NCBI GenBank assembly: GCA_028291515.1
Contig: JAQGHU010000111.1
Location: 1-64,000, forward strand
DNA from: Schlesneria sp.
GTDB lineage: Bacteria > Planctomycetota > Planctomycetia > Planctomycetales > Planctomycetaceae
Length of the DNA stretch: 64,000 nucleotides
Reading direction: 5' to 3'
The notes beneath the pieces were generated by a model that saw only the letters and a program-made list of their open reading frames with translations, was not told the origin of the DNA and ran no database searches. A program made the position numbers and the translations under genes. Shown piece after piece: positions 8,697-17,703 of this stretch (positions are counted from its first letter, which is position 1; each line of letters begins with the position of its first letter).

Positions 8697-11306
8697 ATGA
8701 AGGATACCATGGGTCGAATCTTCGTCTGGATTTCACTGGTGGCAATCACGGGGGGCACCACCGCCTACGCTCAGCCAGCCACGCCCGCGGCCACAACCAC
8801 ACCGACGCCCTCAAAATTCGAGCAGTTGACGACGGGGACGAAAAAGGTCGAGGGACTGTGGACCGCGTACTTCAAGGACCAGCAGATCCTGGTCGACTTG
8901 AAGCAGAATCAGATGGGCCAGGACTATCTGATGCTCAGCTCGATCGCCCGGGGCGTGAGCCAGGGGATGGTTATTGGCGGAATCATGTGGGGCGATGAAG
9001 TCCTGTGGTCGTTCCGCAAGGTCGGCGACAAGATCCACGTGCTGAAACGAAACGTGAAGTTCAAGGCCAAAGCCGGCAGCCCCGAAGCCGTCGCAGTGAA
9101 GGTCGCCTACGCAGACAGTGTGATGTATGCCCTACCCGTCTTGACGGATACCAGCGGCGGTTACCTGGTCGATATGACCCGCATCTTTCTGAGTGACGAC
9201 GAGCAGATCGGCCGTATGCTGGGTGCGAGCTTCGTGGCTGATCGCAGTACCGTCGGCAATGTGAAGGCGTTCAAGCAGAACATCGAATTCGATGTCAACG
9301 CGGTCTACAGCAGCCAGGGTGATTCCGACAGCGTTCCCGATTCGCGCGGGACTCCTGTCACTGTGCATTACAGCGTCAGTCAGCTACCGAGCACCGGCTA
9401 TCGTCCCCGCAAGGCCGATGACCGCGTCGGATACTTCCTGACTGCGACAAAAGACTTCAGTGACAACAGCGACGATCAGAATTTTGTGCGCTACATCAAT
9501 CGCTGGGATTTGCAGAAACTGGATCCGGTCGCGAAGCTGTCGCCACCCAAGAACCCGATCATTTTCTACATGGAAAAATCGGTCCCGGTCAATCTGCGCC
9601 CCATCATTCGTGCCGGTATCGAAGAGTGGAGCAAGGCTTTTGAGAAGCTCGGATTCGACAACGCGATCGAAGCCCGTCAACAGCGCGAAGATGACACGTG
9701 GGATCCGGAGGACGTCAACTACAACACGTTCCGCTGGATCACTGCTGAAGTCGGCTTTGCGATGGGCCCTTCCCGAACGAACCCGCTCACGGGACAGATC
9801 CTTGACGCCGACATCATTTTCGATGCTAGCTTCATGCGACACTGGAAGCAGGAATACGAGAACTTTACACCCACGGCCGTCGCTCATCTGTTTGGAGACC
9901 CAGCCAGCGTTACTCCAACCGATACGATTCCATTGCTGGCTGGAACCCGCGGTCGCAATCTGGACTGCCAGTTGTCCGTCGGAATGCAGCATCAAATGGG
10001 ATTCGCGGCTGCGGCCTTCATGGCTCAAGGATTGACCGAAAAACGAGGCGAGTTGCCCGAGGAATTCCTGCATCAGGCTTTGAAAGAAGTCGTGATGCAC
10101 GAAGTCGGTCACACTCTGGGTTTGCGTCACAACTTCAGGGCCAGTGCCTGGAAGACGTTGGCCGAAATCGAAGATGCTGCCAAGGCCAATGAGCCCACGG
10201 TCGCGAGCGTGATGGATTACTCGCCGGTCAACATCAACCCTGCCGGTGCCAAGCAAAGTGCGTACTACACGAACACGATTGGCCCCTACGACTACTGGGC
10301 GATCGAATACGGTTACAAAGTCATCACTGGCGATGAAAACGTCGAACTCGCCAAGATTGCCTCACGCAGCGGCGAACCTGGTTTGGACTACTCGACAGAT
10401 GAAGACACGGAATCGGGCGATCCTGATCCCCTGTCGAATCGGTTTGATCTGGGCAAAGACCCAGTCGCCTATGCACAACGCCAGACCGCAGCCGTGAATG
10501 CATTGTTTCCGAAAATTCTGGAACGATCGGTCGACGCCGGTGAAGGATACCAACGTGCGCGGCAGGCGTTCGGATTGCTGTTTGGCGAATACTTCCGAGC
10601 TGTCAGTTTTGTGGCACGCGTTCCTGGCGGTGTCTATGTTCATCGCGATCACAAGGGTGATGCCCAGGCGCGACCACCATTCAAGCCTGTCGATCCCGCA
10701 CAGCAGCGAGCCGCAATGAAACTACTGGGTGAAACGGCACTCGCCTCGCAAAAATATGACCCGCTGTTGCTGAACTCGCTGGCCGCGACCCGGTGGCGTC
10801 ATTGGGGGATCACGGAAGCGACTCGAATCGATTATCCAATCCATGCCAATGTTTCTTTGATGCAAACGCGAGTCCTCTCGCAGTTGCTTAGCCCGTTGAC
10901 ATTGACGCGACTGCAAGACGGCGAAGTGAAGATCGCCGCCAACGAAGACGCGTACACGATGGCCGAACATCTGAAGCTGCTGAATGAGTCGATCTTTTCC
11001 GAACTGAACGCGCCACCGGCCGCCGAATTCAACAATCGGAACTCCTACATTTCCAGCTATCGACGTAATCTGCAACGAGCCGCCTTGAAGCAGATGTCAG
11101 GCATTGTCACGAATGGCTTTGGCTATCCCGAAGATGCTCGTGTGCTGCTCAGAGTGCAGTTGACCGAACTCAGTCAGAAAATCGATGCCGCACTTGGCAA
11201 AGGTGATCTGAAACTCGATGACTACACGAAGGCTCACCTGCTCGATACGAAGCAGCGGATCAAGCAAGTACTCGAAGCTCAGTTGACGGTCACAGGTACG
11301 AACTGA
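8697..11306 (+). CDS. Secreted zinc metalloprotease of the DUF5117/DUF5118 type
   Basis: A protein of about 869 residues with an N-terminal signal peptide ending near TAYAQ. The region 'FEQLTTGTKKVEGLWTAYFKDQQILVDL' matches the start of DUF5118/DUF5117 proteins. The zinc site 'HEVGHTLGLRHN' (about residues 468-479) is the extended HExxHxxGxxH of metzincin-like peptidases; 'SVMDYSPVNI' after it resembles a Met-turn. The helical C-terminal third ends 'LDTKQRIKQVLEAQ'. ATG at 8697 has AGGA nine bases upstream; ATG codons at 8691 and 8709 are alternatives. It probably acts in the periplasm or at the cell surface; the substrate is unknown. Confidence 0.88.
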   Translation: MKDTMGRIFVWISLVAITGGTTAYAQPATPAATTTPTPSKFEQLTTGTKKVEGLWTAYFKDQQILVDLKQNQMGQDYLMLSSIARGVSQGMVIGGIMWGDEVLWSFRKVGDKIHVLKRNVKFKAKAGSPEAVAVKVAYADSVMYALPVLTDTSGGYLVDMTRIFLSDDEQIGRMLGASFVADRSTVGNVKAFKQNIEFDVNAVYSSQGDSDSVPDSRGTPVTVHYSVSQLPSTGYRPRKADDRVGYFLTATKDFSDNSDDQNFVRYINRWDLQKLDPVAKLSPPKNPIIFYMEKSVPVNLRPIIRAGIEEWSKAFEKLGFDNAIEARQQREDDTWDPEDVNYNTFRWITAEVGFAMGPSRTNPLTGQILDADIIFDASFMRHWKQEYENFTPTAVAHLFGDPASVTPTDTIPLLAGTRGRNLDCQLSVGMQHQMGFAAAAFMAQGLTEKRGELPEEFLHQALKEVVMHEVGHTLGLRHNFRASAWKTLAEIEDAAKANEPTVASVMDYSPVNINPAGAKQSAYYTNTIGPYDYWAIEYGYKVITGDENVELAKIASRSGEPGLDYSTDEDTESGDPDPLSNRFDLGKDPVAYAQRQTAAVNALFPKILERSVDAGEGYQRARQAFGLLFGEYFRAVSFVARVPGGVYVHRDHKGDAQARPPFKPVDPAQQRAAMKLLGETALASQKYDPLLLNSLAATRWRHWGITEATRIDYPIHANVSLMQTRVLSQLLSPLTLTRLQDGEVKIAANEDAYTMAEHLKLLNESIFSELNAPPAAEFNNRNSYISSYRRNLQRAALKQMSGIVTNGFGYPEDARVLLRVQLTELSQKIDAALGKGDLKLDDYTKAHLLDTKQRIKQVLEAQLTVTGTN

Positions 11307-11338
11307 GTTCTCACCGAACGTTGATCAGCAACAATCTT

Positions 11339-11364
11339 CGCCCCTCGACAATTGTCGAGGGGCG
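11339..11364. terminator. Perfect 26-bp palindrome, likely terminator hairpin
   Basis: A 13+13 perfect palindrome centred on CAATTG lies 33 bases after the metalloprotease stop. It has no long T-run (ATTGCATTTCC follows), so termination is likely but an operator-like site before the next gene is possible. Confidence 0.6.
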
Positions 11365-11397
11365 ATTGCATTTCCTGTCCACGGAAATCGATCTAAG

Positions 11398-12297
11398 ATG
11401 CGTCCCAGAAATAGGGAGCGTATGCAGCGGCAGGACAAAACATTATCTGAGCAATACCGGGACTTCGTCGATCGGCGGACTGACGAAGCTCGTTTGAGCT
11501 GCCTGGCATCTGATCGCAAGAATCGTCGCCACATTTCGACGTTGGCCCGCCGAAATATCACGACGACTTCGCAACTGATTGCAGTCCTACCAGAACTGCC
11601 GACAAAGCTGAAGGATTTTGCACTCTGGTGGTTCATGGTCACACGTGAACGCCGCGCCGAGATGACTTTGCTGGCCATGTTGAAAAGTGATAGCGACTGC
11701 CATCTGATGTGCGCGGCTGCACTCAGTTCAATTGGTGGCTCGCGATCACGCCGCGAGTTCATTCGAATCGGGCGACGCGAACTAGCAGCAACAAATCCAG
11801 ATCGACGTTCGCTTGATGCGGCGATTCAAGGCTTGAAGATGCATTCCAGCGATTCAGCCGATGTAGATGATGTTTTGGTGGCGATTTACGAGCGAGTCGA
11901 TCTTCCTGGCTGGCTGCGTGGCAACGCGGGCGATGCTTTGGGGTGCCGTTCTCGGATCCGAGACCGCCGCACCGGACTATTTCGACGGACATGGACAACA
12001 GCAAGGAATGGGCTATTCGACCCAGACATTGAAGTTAAGTTCTGGTCGATGTACGTCGTGATGTCATTGGCTGGCACGTCCGATTCTCGCAGATCAAATG
12101 CGATCTTTAGCGAAGCACTGCCTCAACTGCGCAAAATTGCGAAGACTGATCATCGCTTGGCTCCCGGCTACTGGTGGCCGATGTCGGCAGAAGCGGAAGA
12201 TGCGATCTATGTCATCCAACATGGTCGGGGGCAAGAAAATGATGCGGGGATGCGGTGGCTTGGAAATACGGAACGCGGCCCGATGATTCGCGATTGA
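11398..12297 (+). CDS. Hypothetical HEAT-like protein
   Basis: A protein of up to 299 residues with no signal peptide. It is rich in Arg and helical segments such as 'RRAEMTLLAMLKSDSDCHLMCAAALSSIGG' and 'GWLRGNAGDALGCRSRI', which resemble divergent HEAT/armadillo repeats used for binding. No catalytic motif is visible. The start is uncertain: ATG 11398 lacks a clear ribosome-binding site, while ATG 11422 has AGGGAG very close upstream. The stop is 24 bases before the next membrane-protein gene on the same strand, so they may be cotranscribed. The many Arg residues and repeat-like leucines are unlike the secreted HEAT protein at the window start. Confidence 0.6.
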   Translation: MRPRNRERMQRQDKTLSEQYRDFVDRRTDEARLSCLASDRKNRRHISTLARRNITTTSQLIAVLPELPTKLKDFALWWFMVTRERRAEMTLLAMLKSDSDCHLMCAAALSSIGGSRSRREFIRIGRRELAATNPDRRSLDAAIQGLKMHSSDSADVDDVLVAIYERVDLPGWLRGNAGDALGCRSRIRDRRTGLFRRTWTTARNGLFDPDIEVKFWSMYVVMSLAGTSDSRRSNAIFSEALPQLRKIAKTDHRLAPGYWWPMSAEAEDAIYVIQHGRGQENDAGMRWLGNTERGPMIRD

Positions 12298-12321
12298 TCA
12301 CAACAGACTATTGGCTACTCC

Positions 12322-13869
12322 ATGCGACTCTGGTTTCGCTTGCTCTTACTGACGGCTACGGTTGGCTCGCTGGTCTACCTTTGGTTCACCCCCCTGCCCT
12401 TGGGCATTCCCGGTGAATGGACTTGGCTGCGGGTCGCGCCCGAATCGGATTTGCGATGGAATCTGATTGGTGTTGCCGTCGCCGCAGCCCTCTATGTGAG
12501 TTTCATTGAAGCCGGTGCTCGACAGTTACAGGCTGGCTCGCGTTCTCCCATCAAGTTGATCGCCTGGTTGACCGGCCTGGTTGCGGTGGCGTTCACGTGG
12601 TTGTGGGTCGTGCAGGAATCGGCACCGATCATCAATCGAACTGGTAAGTCGGCTTTTGTGCTGTACTATGCGAGTTCCTCGGGCTACTTCACGAAGGCGC
12701 GCTATGAAAATCCAAATGCAGGGGCATTCTTGTCCGAGTACGAAGGGTTGATGCGCGAAGGGGATGTTCTGCATGTGGGGACGCATCCCCCTGGCTTGTT
12801 CCTGGTCTTCCACGGCTTGATCAAACTGTGCCAGCAATGTCCGTGGCTTGCGGTTATAGACTCAACGCAGTCCGCGTCGTTTCGCGAGGCGTGCGACGTC
12901 ATCGCCCGAAACAACACGCGTTCAATTCCCCCGCGACTGTTATTGCCGATTGATCGACGAGTATTATGGCTGGCAACGCTCTTGGTGATGGGAGCCGCTG
13001 CCATGACCGTGCTTCCGTTGTACTGGTTACTGAGGCGAACGGTCGATGCGTCGGCCGCCTGGCGAGGCGCGGCACTGTGGCCAGCGATCCCCGCTGTCGC
13101 CATGTTTATTCCCAAGTCCGATGTCGCCTACGCCTTCGTGGGGACGCTGATGGTCGTCGCCTGGCTGGCGTCGACAGATCGTAAATCACTGGCTCTCGCC
13201 GCAGTCACCGGGGTGCTCGTCTGGTGTGGACTGATGGTGAGCCTGGCGTTTCTGCCGGTGGTGTTGTTTATGGCGATTGTGGGCTGGAAGCCCTCCCCTG
13301 CCGCCGACAACGCCGCGTCGACCACATCGACTCGCCGATCAGGCTGGATCACCGGTGCGCCGTCCATCGCTTGCGTACTGGCGGCAATGACCGGCTTCGT
13401 GACCCCATCGTTACTGCTGTGGTGGCTCTGTCGGATCAACATGATCTCGGTCTGGCGACTCAACTACTTCAATCATGCGGCGTTCTATGCGAAGTACTCG
13501 CGCACGTACTGGATGTGGCTGCTGGAAAACCCGATTGAGCTCGCGTTTTCAGCGGGATGGCCGATCTTCTTGCTGGCGGTCTTGTTTGTCGCGACCGCGC
13601 TGCGATCGCGACGATCACCGGCGATGCCAGTCGTCGTTGGCGTGGTTCTGGTCTGGGGTAGCTTGTGGCTGACGGGGAAGAACTCGGGCGAGGTCGCTCG
13701 GTTATGGATCGTCTTCCTGCCGTGGCTCGTCTGGCTGGCGGGATTGCAGATGTCAGCATTGGACAGACAGTGCAGCCGGAAATGGTTTCGAACGGCCACA
13801 GCGATTCTTGCCGTCCAACTGGTAGTTTGTGCACTGACCGTCGTGAGGGTCAGTGGTTTCGAACAGTAG
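12322..13869 (+). CDS. Polytopic membrane protein, GT-C glycosyltransferase-like
   Basis: A 515-residue integral membrane protein with about ten hydrophobic segments (for example residues 6-25, 48-65, 80-98, 218-240, 270-287, 293-320, 350-375, 415-435, 445-460, 470-485). A large loop of about 110 residues after the third segment holds 'GDVLHVGTHPPGLFLVFHGLI'; an HPP motif in this place is common in ArnT/PMT-like GT39 enzymes, which transfer sugars from lipid-linked donors. The classic acidic pair in the first loop is not evident, so the enzymatic role is only a suggestion. It is tandem with the HEAT-like gene and followed by a repeat patch. Confidence 0.7.
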   Translation: MRLWFRLLLLTATVGSLVYLWFTPLPLGIPGEWTWLRVAPESDLRWNLIGVAVAAALYVSFIEAGARQLQAGSRSPIKLIAWLTGLVAVAFTWLWVVQESAPIINRTGKSAFVLYYASSSGYFTKARYENPNAGAFLSEYEGLMREGDVLHVGTHPPGLFLVFHGLIKLCQQCPWLAVIDSTQSASFREACDVIARNNTRSIPPRLLLPIDRRVLWLATLLVMGAAAMTVLPLYWLLRRTVDASAAWRGAALWPAIPAVAMFIPKSDVAYAFVGTLMVVAWLASTDRKSLALAAVTGVLVWCGLMVSLAFLPVVLFMAIVGWKPSPAADNAASTTSTRRSGWITGAPSIACVLAAMTGFVTPSLLLWWLCRINMISVWRLNYFNHAAFYAKYSRTYWMWLLENPIELAFSAGWPIFLLAVLFVATALRSRRSPAMPVVVGVVLVWGSLWLTGKNSGEVARLWIVFLPWLVWLAGLQMSALDRQCSRKWFRTATAILAVQLVVCALTVVRVSGFEQ

Positions 13870-13882
13870 GTCATGTGGTCGT

Positions 13883-14080
13883 AGTCCCGGTAGGGACGAC
13901 AGAAGAGTTCAAAGTCCGTTCCCGTTTGAACGTAAAAGACAGCGGCCAGCATCTTGAACGGATTGCATTCTCATTCGCGGCCGGAAGAGTTCTGTCGTCC
14001 CTCCGGGACTTGTCGAACCAGTTGACCATAACCCACCACTGGAAGTGGTGGGTTATTGTCGGCCGTCCCTACCGGGACTA
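13883..14080. repeat. Cluster of REP-like inverted repeats
   Basis: Three copies of a CCCGGTAGGGACG-type motif lie within 200 bases: 13883-13901 (plus orientation), 13993-14010 (inverted, with one base missing/changed) and 14063-14080 (inverted). Short flanks also repeat: AGAAGAGTTC follows the first copy and GAAGAGTTCT precedes the second. Between the last two is a perfect 13-bp hairpin, ATAACCCACCACT (14028-14040) with its complement (14044-14056). The layout resembles bacterial REP/BIME clusters. No RAYT transposase is in the window. Confidence 0.75.
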
Positions 14081-14094
14081 AGAAGGAAGTCGTT

Positions 14095-14150
14095 GGCGTG
14101 TGCTGGATCGAAGACACGGCCTTGTCGAGGACTCCAAAACCGTGGCACCC
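14095..14150 (+). repeat. Partial copy of the GGGTGCCACGG-type element
   Basis: These 56 bases align well with the right two thirds of the complete element at 30345-30430 (30374-30430), sharing GACACGG, GTCGAGGACTCC and the terminal CCGTGGCACCC. The left arm is missing, so this is a truncated or decayed copy. It adjoins the REP-like cluster. Confidence 0.75.
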
Positions 14151-14183
14151 AAGTGCGCGAATCTCGGCACAGTCGTTGGCCAG

Positions 14184-14558
14184 CTATTGCGCGCTCACCA
14201 TGTCGGGTCGCAATCGCTTGGCGTCACGCAGGTAGACGTGAACGATCTCGGCCTGCTTCTTGTCTGTGTTCACATGCAGCAGAACTCGGATGCATCGTGG
14301 CACCGAAGCGGTAGGAACGGCGATTTCCGAGGCGCAAAGCAGCGGAACCTGTTTCATTCCCAATCCGCGAGCGGCTTCAGCGGGGAATGTCGAAGTTAAA
14401 TCAGGCGAAGTGGTGAAAATAGCGGAGACGATTTCATCGAATTCCGTGATGCTGTTCACCCGCAGCACTTCTTGCAACAACTCTCGCGTGGCGGCCAGAA
14501 TGAGTTCCGGCACGTCGGCATCAACGCTGGTGGCTCCGCGAATCCCCCGAACCGACAT
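14184..14558 (-). CDS. aroH: Chorismate mutase, AroH class
   Basis: A 124-residue monofunctional chorismate mutase of the Bacillus subtilis AroH type, converting chorismate to prephenate for Phe/Tyr synthesis. Recognised from '[13 protein letters not shown]' at the N-terminus (Arg of the active site), '[19 protein letters not shown]' in the middle, '[11 protein letters not shown]' and the C-terminal '[16 protein letters not shown]'. The length equals that of the family (about 120-127). Start at 14558: GAGGAGC lies eight bases upstream, better than the upstream in-frame codon at 14579. Encoded alone, convergent with the membrane protein and divergent from lpxD. Confidence 0.93.
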   Translation of the reverse strand: MSVRGIRGATSVDADVPELILAATRELLQEVLRVNSITEFDEIVSAIFTTSPDLTSTFPAEAARGLGMKQVPLLCASEIAVPTASVPRCIRVLLHVNTDKKQAEIVHVYLRDAKRLRPDMVSAQ

Positions 14559-14791
14559 TTCAATTGCTCCTCTTAGCACTGGCCTTCAATCATCGACCGA
14601 GCCTGAATCCGATCGCTCTGAAGTCGACATCGACTGGCCAACGTAAAGAAATATCCGATTTTCCGCAGCCTCGCCAGTTGGTCGGGATTCCTCTTCCCGA
14701 TTTCGGCGGTTTGGGATACAAGTCAGGCTGGGACAAGGATCGTCCAGCCGCGCCAGCGCGCGCGGCCCACAATTCAACCAGGGAGGGCAAC

Positions 14792-15874
14792 GTGGGTCAT
14801 ACCGTCAGTTCGCTGGCTACGCTCGTTCAAGGAGAAGTACGCGGAGCTTCAGATCGCCTGATCTGCAACGCTGCGGCCATCGAATCTGCCGGCCCTGATG
14901 CTATCACGTTTGTCCTTGATGAAAGTCATGTCAGTCGGCTTGAGGCGTGTCGCGCCGGTGCCATCATACTGAATTCTAAAATCGCTGCCGGTATCGCCGC
15001 GACCGAGCACACCTCGCTGATCGTCGTCGCCGATCCCCATGCCGCGTTCCAACAAATCCTGCCTCAGTTCCGGAAGATCCGCGGAAAACCAACTCGCGGG
15101 ATTTCGCCACAAGCGTATGTCAGCCCCTCCGCGAAAATTGGCGAAGACTGTTACGTCGGCCCAGGAGCCAGCATCGGTGACGAAGTTGAGATTGGGACTG
15201 GTTGTGATATTCACCCCGGTGCCGCAATTGGTCCAGGCTGCGTGCTGGCCAATGACGTGGTCGTCTATGCCAACGCCGTCCTGTATCAAGACGTGACGCT
15301 GGGTGATCGAGTCATCATCCACAGCGGTGCGGTGATCGGTGCCGATGGATTCGGATACCGATTCACGGACGGCCGCTTTGTCAAAATTCCCCAACTGGGT
15401 ACGGTCGAAATCCACGAGGATGCCGAAATCGGTGCCTGTACCACGATTGATCGTGGCGCGATCGGACCGACGATTGTTGGTGCCGGAACGAAACTCGATA
15501 ATCTGATCATGATCGCTCACAACTGCGAGTTGGGAAAACACAACGTCTTCGCATCGCAGGTCGGTATGGCAGGTTCCTGCACGACGGGCGACTATGTTCG
15601 CCTCGGTGGTCAGGTTGGAATCAAGGATCACGTTCGCCTGAACTCTGGTTGCATGGTCGGAGCCAAAGGTGGTGTTCACAAGGACATCCCCGAAGGCGAG
15701 ATCTGGATCGGCTATCCGGCGACTCCCGAAGCCGAGCAGAAGCGACTGGTGTTCTCTCTAAAGCGTGTTCCAGAGATGCGCGACCGAGTCAGGGAGTTGG
15801 AAAATCAGGTCAAGAAGCTCGTGAAACAAATCGAAGAACTTCAGTCGCAGGATGAAGCCAGAAAAGCGGGGTGA
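14792..15874 (+). CDS. lpxD: UDP-3-O-acylglucosamine N-acyltransferase
   Basis: A 360-residue LpxD, the third step of lipid A synthesis, adding an acyl chain from acyl-ACP to UDP-3-O-acylglucosamine in the cytoplasm. An N-terminal uridine-binding domain ('TVSSLATLVQGEVRG', 'SAGPDAITFVLD') is followed by a left-handed beta-helix of hexapeptide repeats ('GEDCYVGPGASIGDEVEIG...'). The expected catalytic His is in 'IMIAHNCELG'. A C-terminal coiled coil ('RVRELENQVKKLVKQIEEL') is longer than in Escherichia coli. GTG 14792 with GGGAGG five bases upstream is chosen over the open frame's earlier start. Confidence 0.93.
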   Translation: MGHTVSSLATLVQGEVRGASDRLICNAAAIESAGPDAITFVLDESHVSRLEACRAGAIILNSKIAAGIAATEHTSLIVVADPHAAFQQILPQFRKIRGKPTRGISPQAYVSPSAKIGEDCYVGPGASIGDEVEIGTGCDIHPGAAIGPGCVLANDVVVYANAVLYQDVTLGDRVIIHSGAVIGADGFGYRFTDGRFVKIPQLGTVEIHEDAEIGACTTIDRGAIGPTIVGAGTKLDNLIMIAHNCELGKHNVFASQVGMAGSCTTGDYVRLGGQVGIKDHVRLNSGCMVGAKGGVHKDIPEGEIWIGYPATPEAEQKRLVFSLKRVPEMRDRVRELENQVKKLVKQIEELQSQDEARKAG

Positions 15875-15932
15875 TCCAACTGATTGGATTGGGCCGCCAG
15901 ACAGTTTGAACTCATGTGATTGATCACGCCGA

Positions 15933-16829
15933 ATGGACGACGTACTTCCACCGACGATTAAGTTTCCCCCCCGGCGAGTCGGCTTGCTGGCAGGTGCGGG
16001 ACGCTTTCCGCTTGCCTTCGCCGAAGCGGCAAAGGCTCAGGGACTGCAGGTCTATTGCGTCGGCGTGAATGGGATGGCAGACGAAGAGCAGCTTCGTGCA
16101 GTCTGTTATTCCTATGCGGAAACTCCACTGGCTCGACTGGGCCGCGCGATTCGCTTGTTTAAGCGGGCCAGAATCGACCGCGTTGTGATGGCAGGAAAGA
16201 TCGAGAAGACCGTTCTGTTCCAGCCGTTTCGAATGCTGCGACTGCTACCGGATTGGCGGACGCTGCATATGTGGTATCGGTATGCGACTCGCGATCGCAA
16301 GGACGACACCCTGCTGTTGGCGGTGATTCGCGAATTCGAACGTGACAACATCTATTTTGATTCGGCCCTCGACTATTGTCCGGAGTTACTTGTGAAACAC
16401 GGATTCTTGACACGACGCAAGCCTACAGATGCTCAATGGCGCGATATCCGATTCGGCTGGGATCTGGCCAAGGAAATGGGACGACTCGATGTCGGCCAAT
16501 CCGTCGTCATCAATGATATGGCGGTCATCGCCGTCGAAGCGATCGAAGGAACGGATCGGACAATCCGCCGTGCCGGTGAATTGTGCCGCCGTGGTGGCTT
16601 TACCGTCGTGAAAGTGGCCAAGCCGCAGCAGGACATGCGTTTCGATGTCCCGACGATCGGCGCTCAGACCATCAAGACACTGCAGGAAGCGGGCGGACGC
16701 GTGCTGGCGATCGAAAGCAACAAGACGATCATGCTGGACCAGAAAGACGTGATTGACCTGGCAGATCGCCTGGGGATTGCGGTCGTGGCCATTAATGCGG
16801 AAGAGCTTGAATTGCGATTGGTAGGCTAA
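15933..16829 (+). CDS. lpxI: UDP-2,3-diacylglucosamine pyrophosphatase LpxI
   Basis: A 298-residue LpxI (formerly DUF1009), which hydrolyses UDP-2,3-diacylglucosamine to lipid X and UMP, replacing LpxH. Typical segments: 'VGLLAGAGRFPLAFAEAAKAQG', 'RVVMAGKIEKTVLF', 'DDTLLLAVIREFE', 'GQSVVINDMAVIAVEAIEGTD' and 'DMRFDVPTIGAQTI' with the conserved Asp-containing core, and 'LAIESNKTIMLDQ'. It lies 58 bases after lpxD on the same strand, so they are likely an operon; fabZ and lpxA, commonly between them in other bacteria, are absent. The pair implies lipid A synthesis. Confidence 0.92.
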   Translation: MDDVLPPTIKFPPRRVGLLAGAGRFPLAFAEAAKAQGLQVYCVGVNGMADEEQLRAVCYSYAETPLARLGRAIRLFKRARIDRVVMAGKIEKTVLFQPFRMLRLLPDWRTLHMWYRYATRDRKDDTLLLAVIREFERDNIYFDSALDYCPELLVKHGFLTRRKPTDAQWRDIRFGWDLAKEMGRLDVGQSVVINDMAVIAVEAIEGTDRTIRRAGELCRRGGFTVVKVAKPQQDMRFDVPTIGAQTIKTLQEAGGRVLAIESNKTIMLDQKDVIDLADRLGIAVVAINAEELELRLVG

Positions 16830-16950
16830 CTTCCGTGTCGCGTTGAAACATGGGTTAGACACAGTAGGTTTTCGCTCGCGGGACGCCACAGTTAGGTGGG
16901 ATGCGCTCTAACGAGGATCACTGACGATTAGGCACCGCCCTGCTACTTCC

Positions 16951-17695
16951 GTCATTCCCGCGCAGGTGTGGTTACCGGTCCGAAATCATCGACGCCCCGG
17001 CGCGACCTCAATTATTGACATCTCGCCGGAATCAAGCCAGACCAGCCCGCAGTCACTGCAGGAGTCGATCACGATGTTGCCTGGACCATAGTAAGGATGC
17101 ACCTCCATCGCTTGCTTGCAACTCGGACAGTCGACGATCAGCTTCAGTTGATCGAAATCCAGTGGTATCGGTCGCGCCTCGGCACCACGAAAATCAGCGC
17201 GCCGGTCACGGACCAGCGTCGCGAATAGATGTCGCTGGATGAGCACGCCACGGCATCCTTGGCAGTGTTCCACTTTCAAACCGTCCATGGCAGCGACGAC
17301 CAGACGCTGCCGACAGCGAGGGCAATCGGAATCGCTTGGATGATCGAGCGGAGAGATACGGTCTGCCGAACCAGATGTTGCATCGACGGATCTGATCGAG
17401 CTGCAGAATTCGCAGACGATGATCGGACGCGATCCGTCCCAGTCAAGCGGTGCGCCGCAATTATGGCAGTCCATTAACGAAGTTCCATATCGAAGGTTCG
17501 TTCATAAGCCTCTCAAACGTAGCTTAAGAACGAGCTCCGTGGTGGCAATTCGCGCCGAACCTGCCGGGGGATTGACCGCTTCGCTCCAGTCGGACGCAGC
17601 GAACCAGCACCGGCAATCGTCACGAAGCAATAGGACCTTGATCCAGGCATCGACTGTCTCACCACTCACTGGATTCCCGCCTGCGCGGGAATGAC
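16951..17695. repeat. 16-bp perfect inverted repeats flanking the zinc-ribbon gene
   Basis: GTCATTCCCGCGCAGG (16951-16966) and its exact reverse complement CCTGCGCGGGAATGAC (17680-17695) bracket the zinc-ribbon gene and little else. The right copy is itself part of a hairpin (ATTCCCGCCTGCGCGGGAAT). This motif type occurs as a dispersed repeat in many bacteria. Whether the 745-bp segment is mobile is unproven. Confidence 0.7.
16986..17474 (-). CDS. Zinc-ribbon (zf-TFIIB-like) protein
   Basis: A 162-residue protein with three Cys-rich knuckle pairs: 'CHNCGAPL...VCEFCSS' (residues 3-26), 'CPRCRQRL...HCQGCRGVLI' (about 51-79) and 'CPSCKQAM...SCSDCGLVWLD' (about 115-147). The last two match the zf-TFIIB fold (CPxC-x(n)-CxxCxGxWLD). 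Function in the family is unclear; such domains bind zinc and may mediate protein or nucleic-acid contacts. It is transcribed opposite to lpxI and in line with the FHA gene upstream. Exact inverted repeats flank it. Confidence 0.82.
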   Translation of the reverse strand: MDCHNCGAPLDWDGSRPIIVCEFCSSIRSVDATSGSADRISPLDHPSDSDCPRCRQRLVVAAMDGLKVEHCQGCRGVLIQRHLFATLVRDRRADFRGAEARPIPLDFDQLKLIVDCPSCKQAMEVHPYYGPGNIVIDSCSDCGLVWLDSGEMSIIEVAPGRR

Positions 17696-17703
17696 GAGAG
17701 GAC

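Noticed and set aside
14285-14305. Another copy of the CGTGGCACC repeat inside aroH
   Set aside because: Only nine bases match and they encode conserved residues of chorismate mutase; chance similarity.
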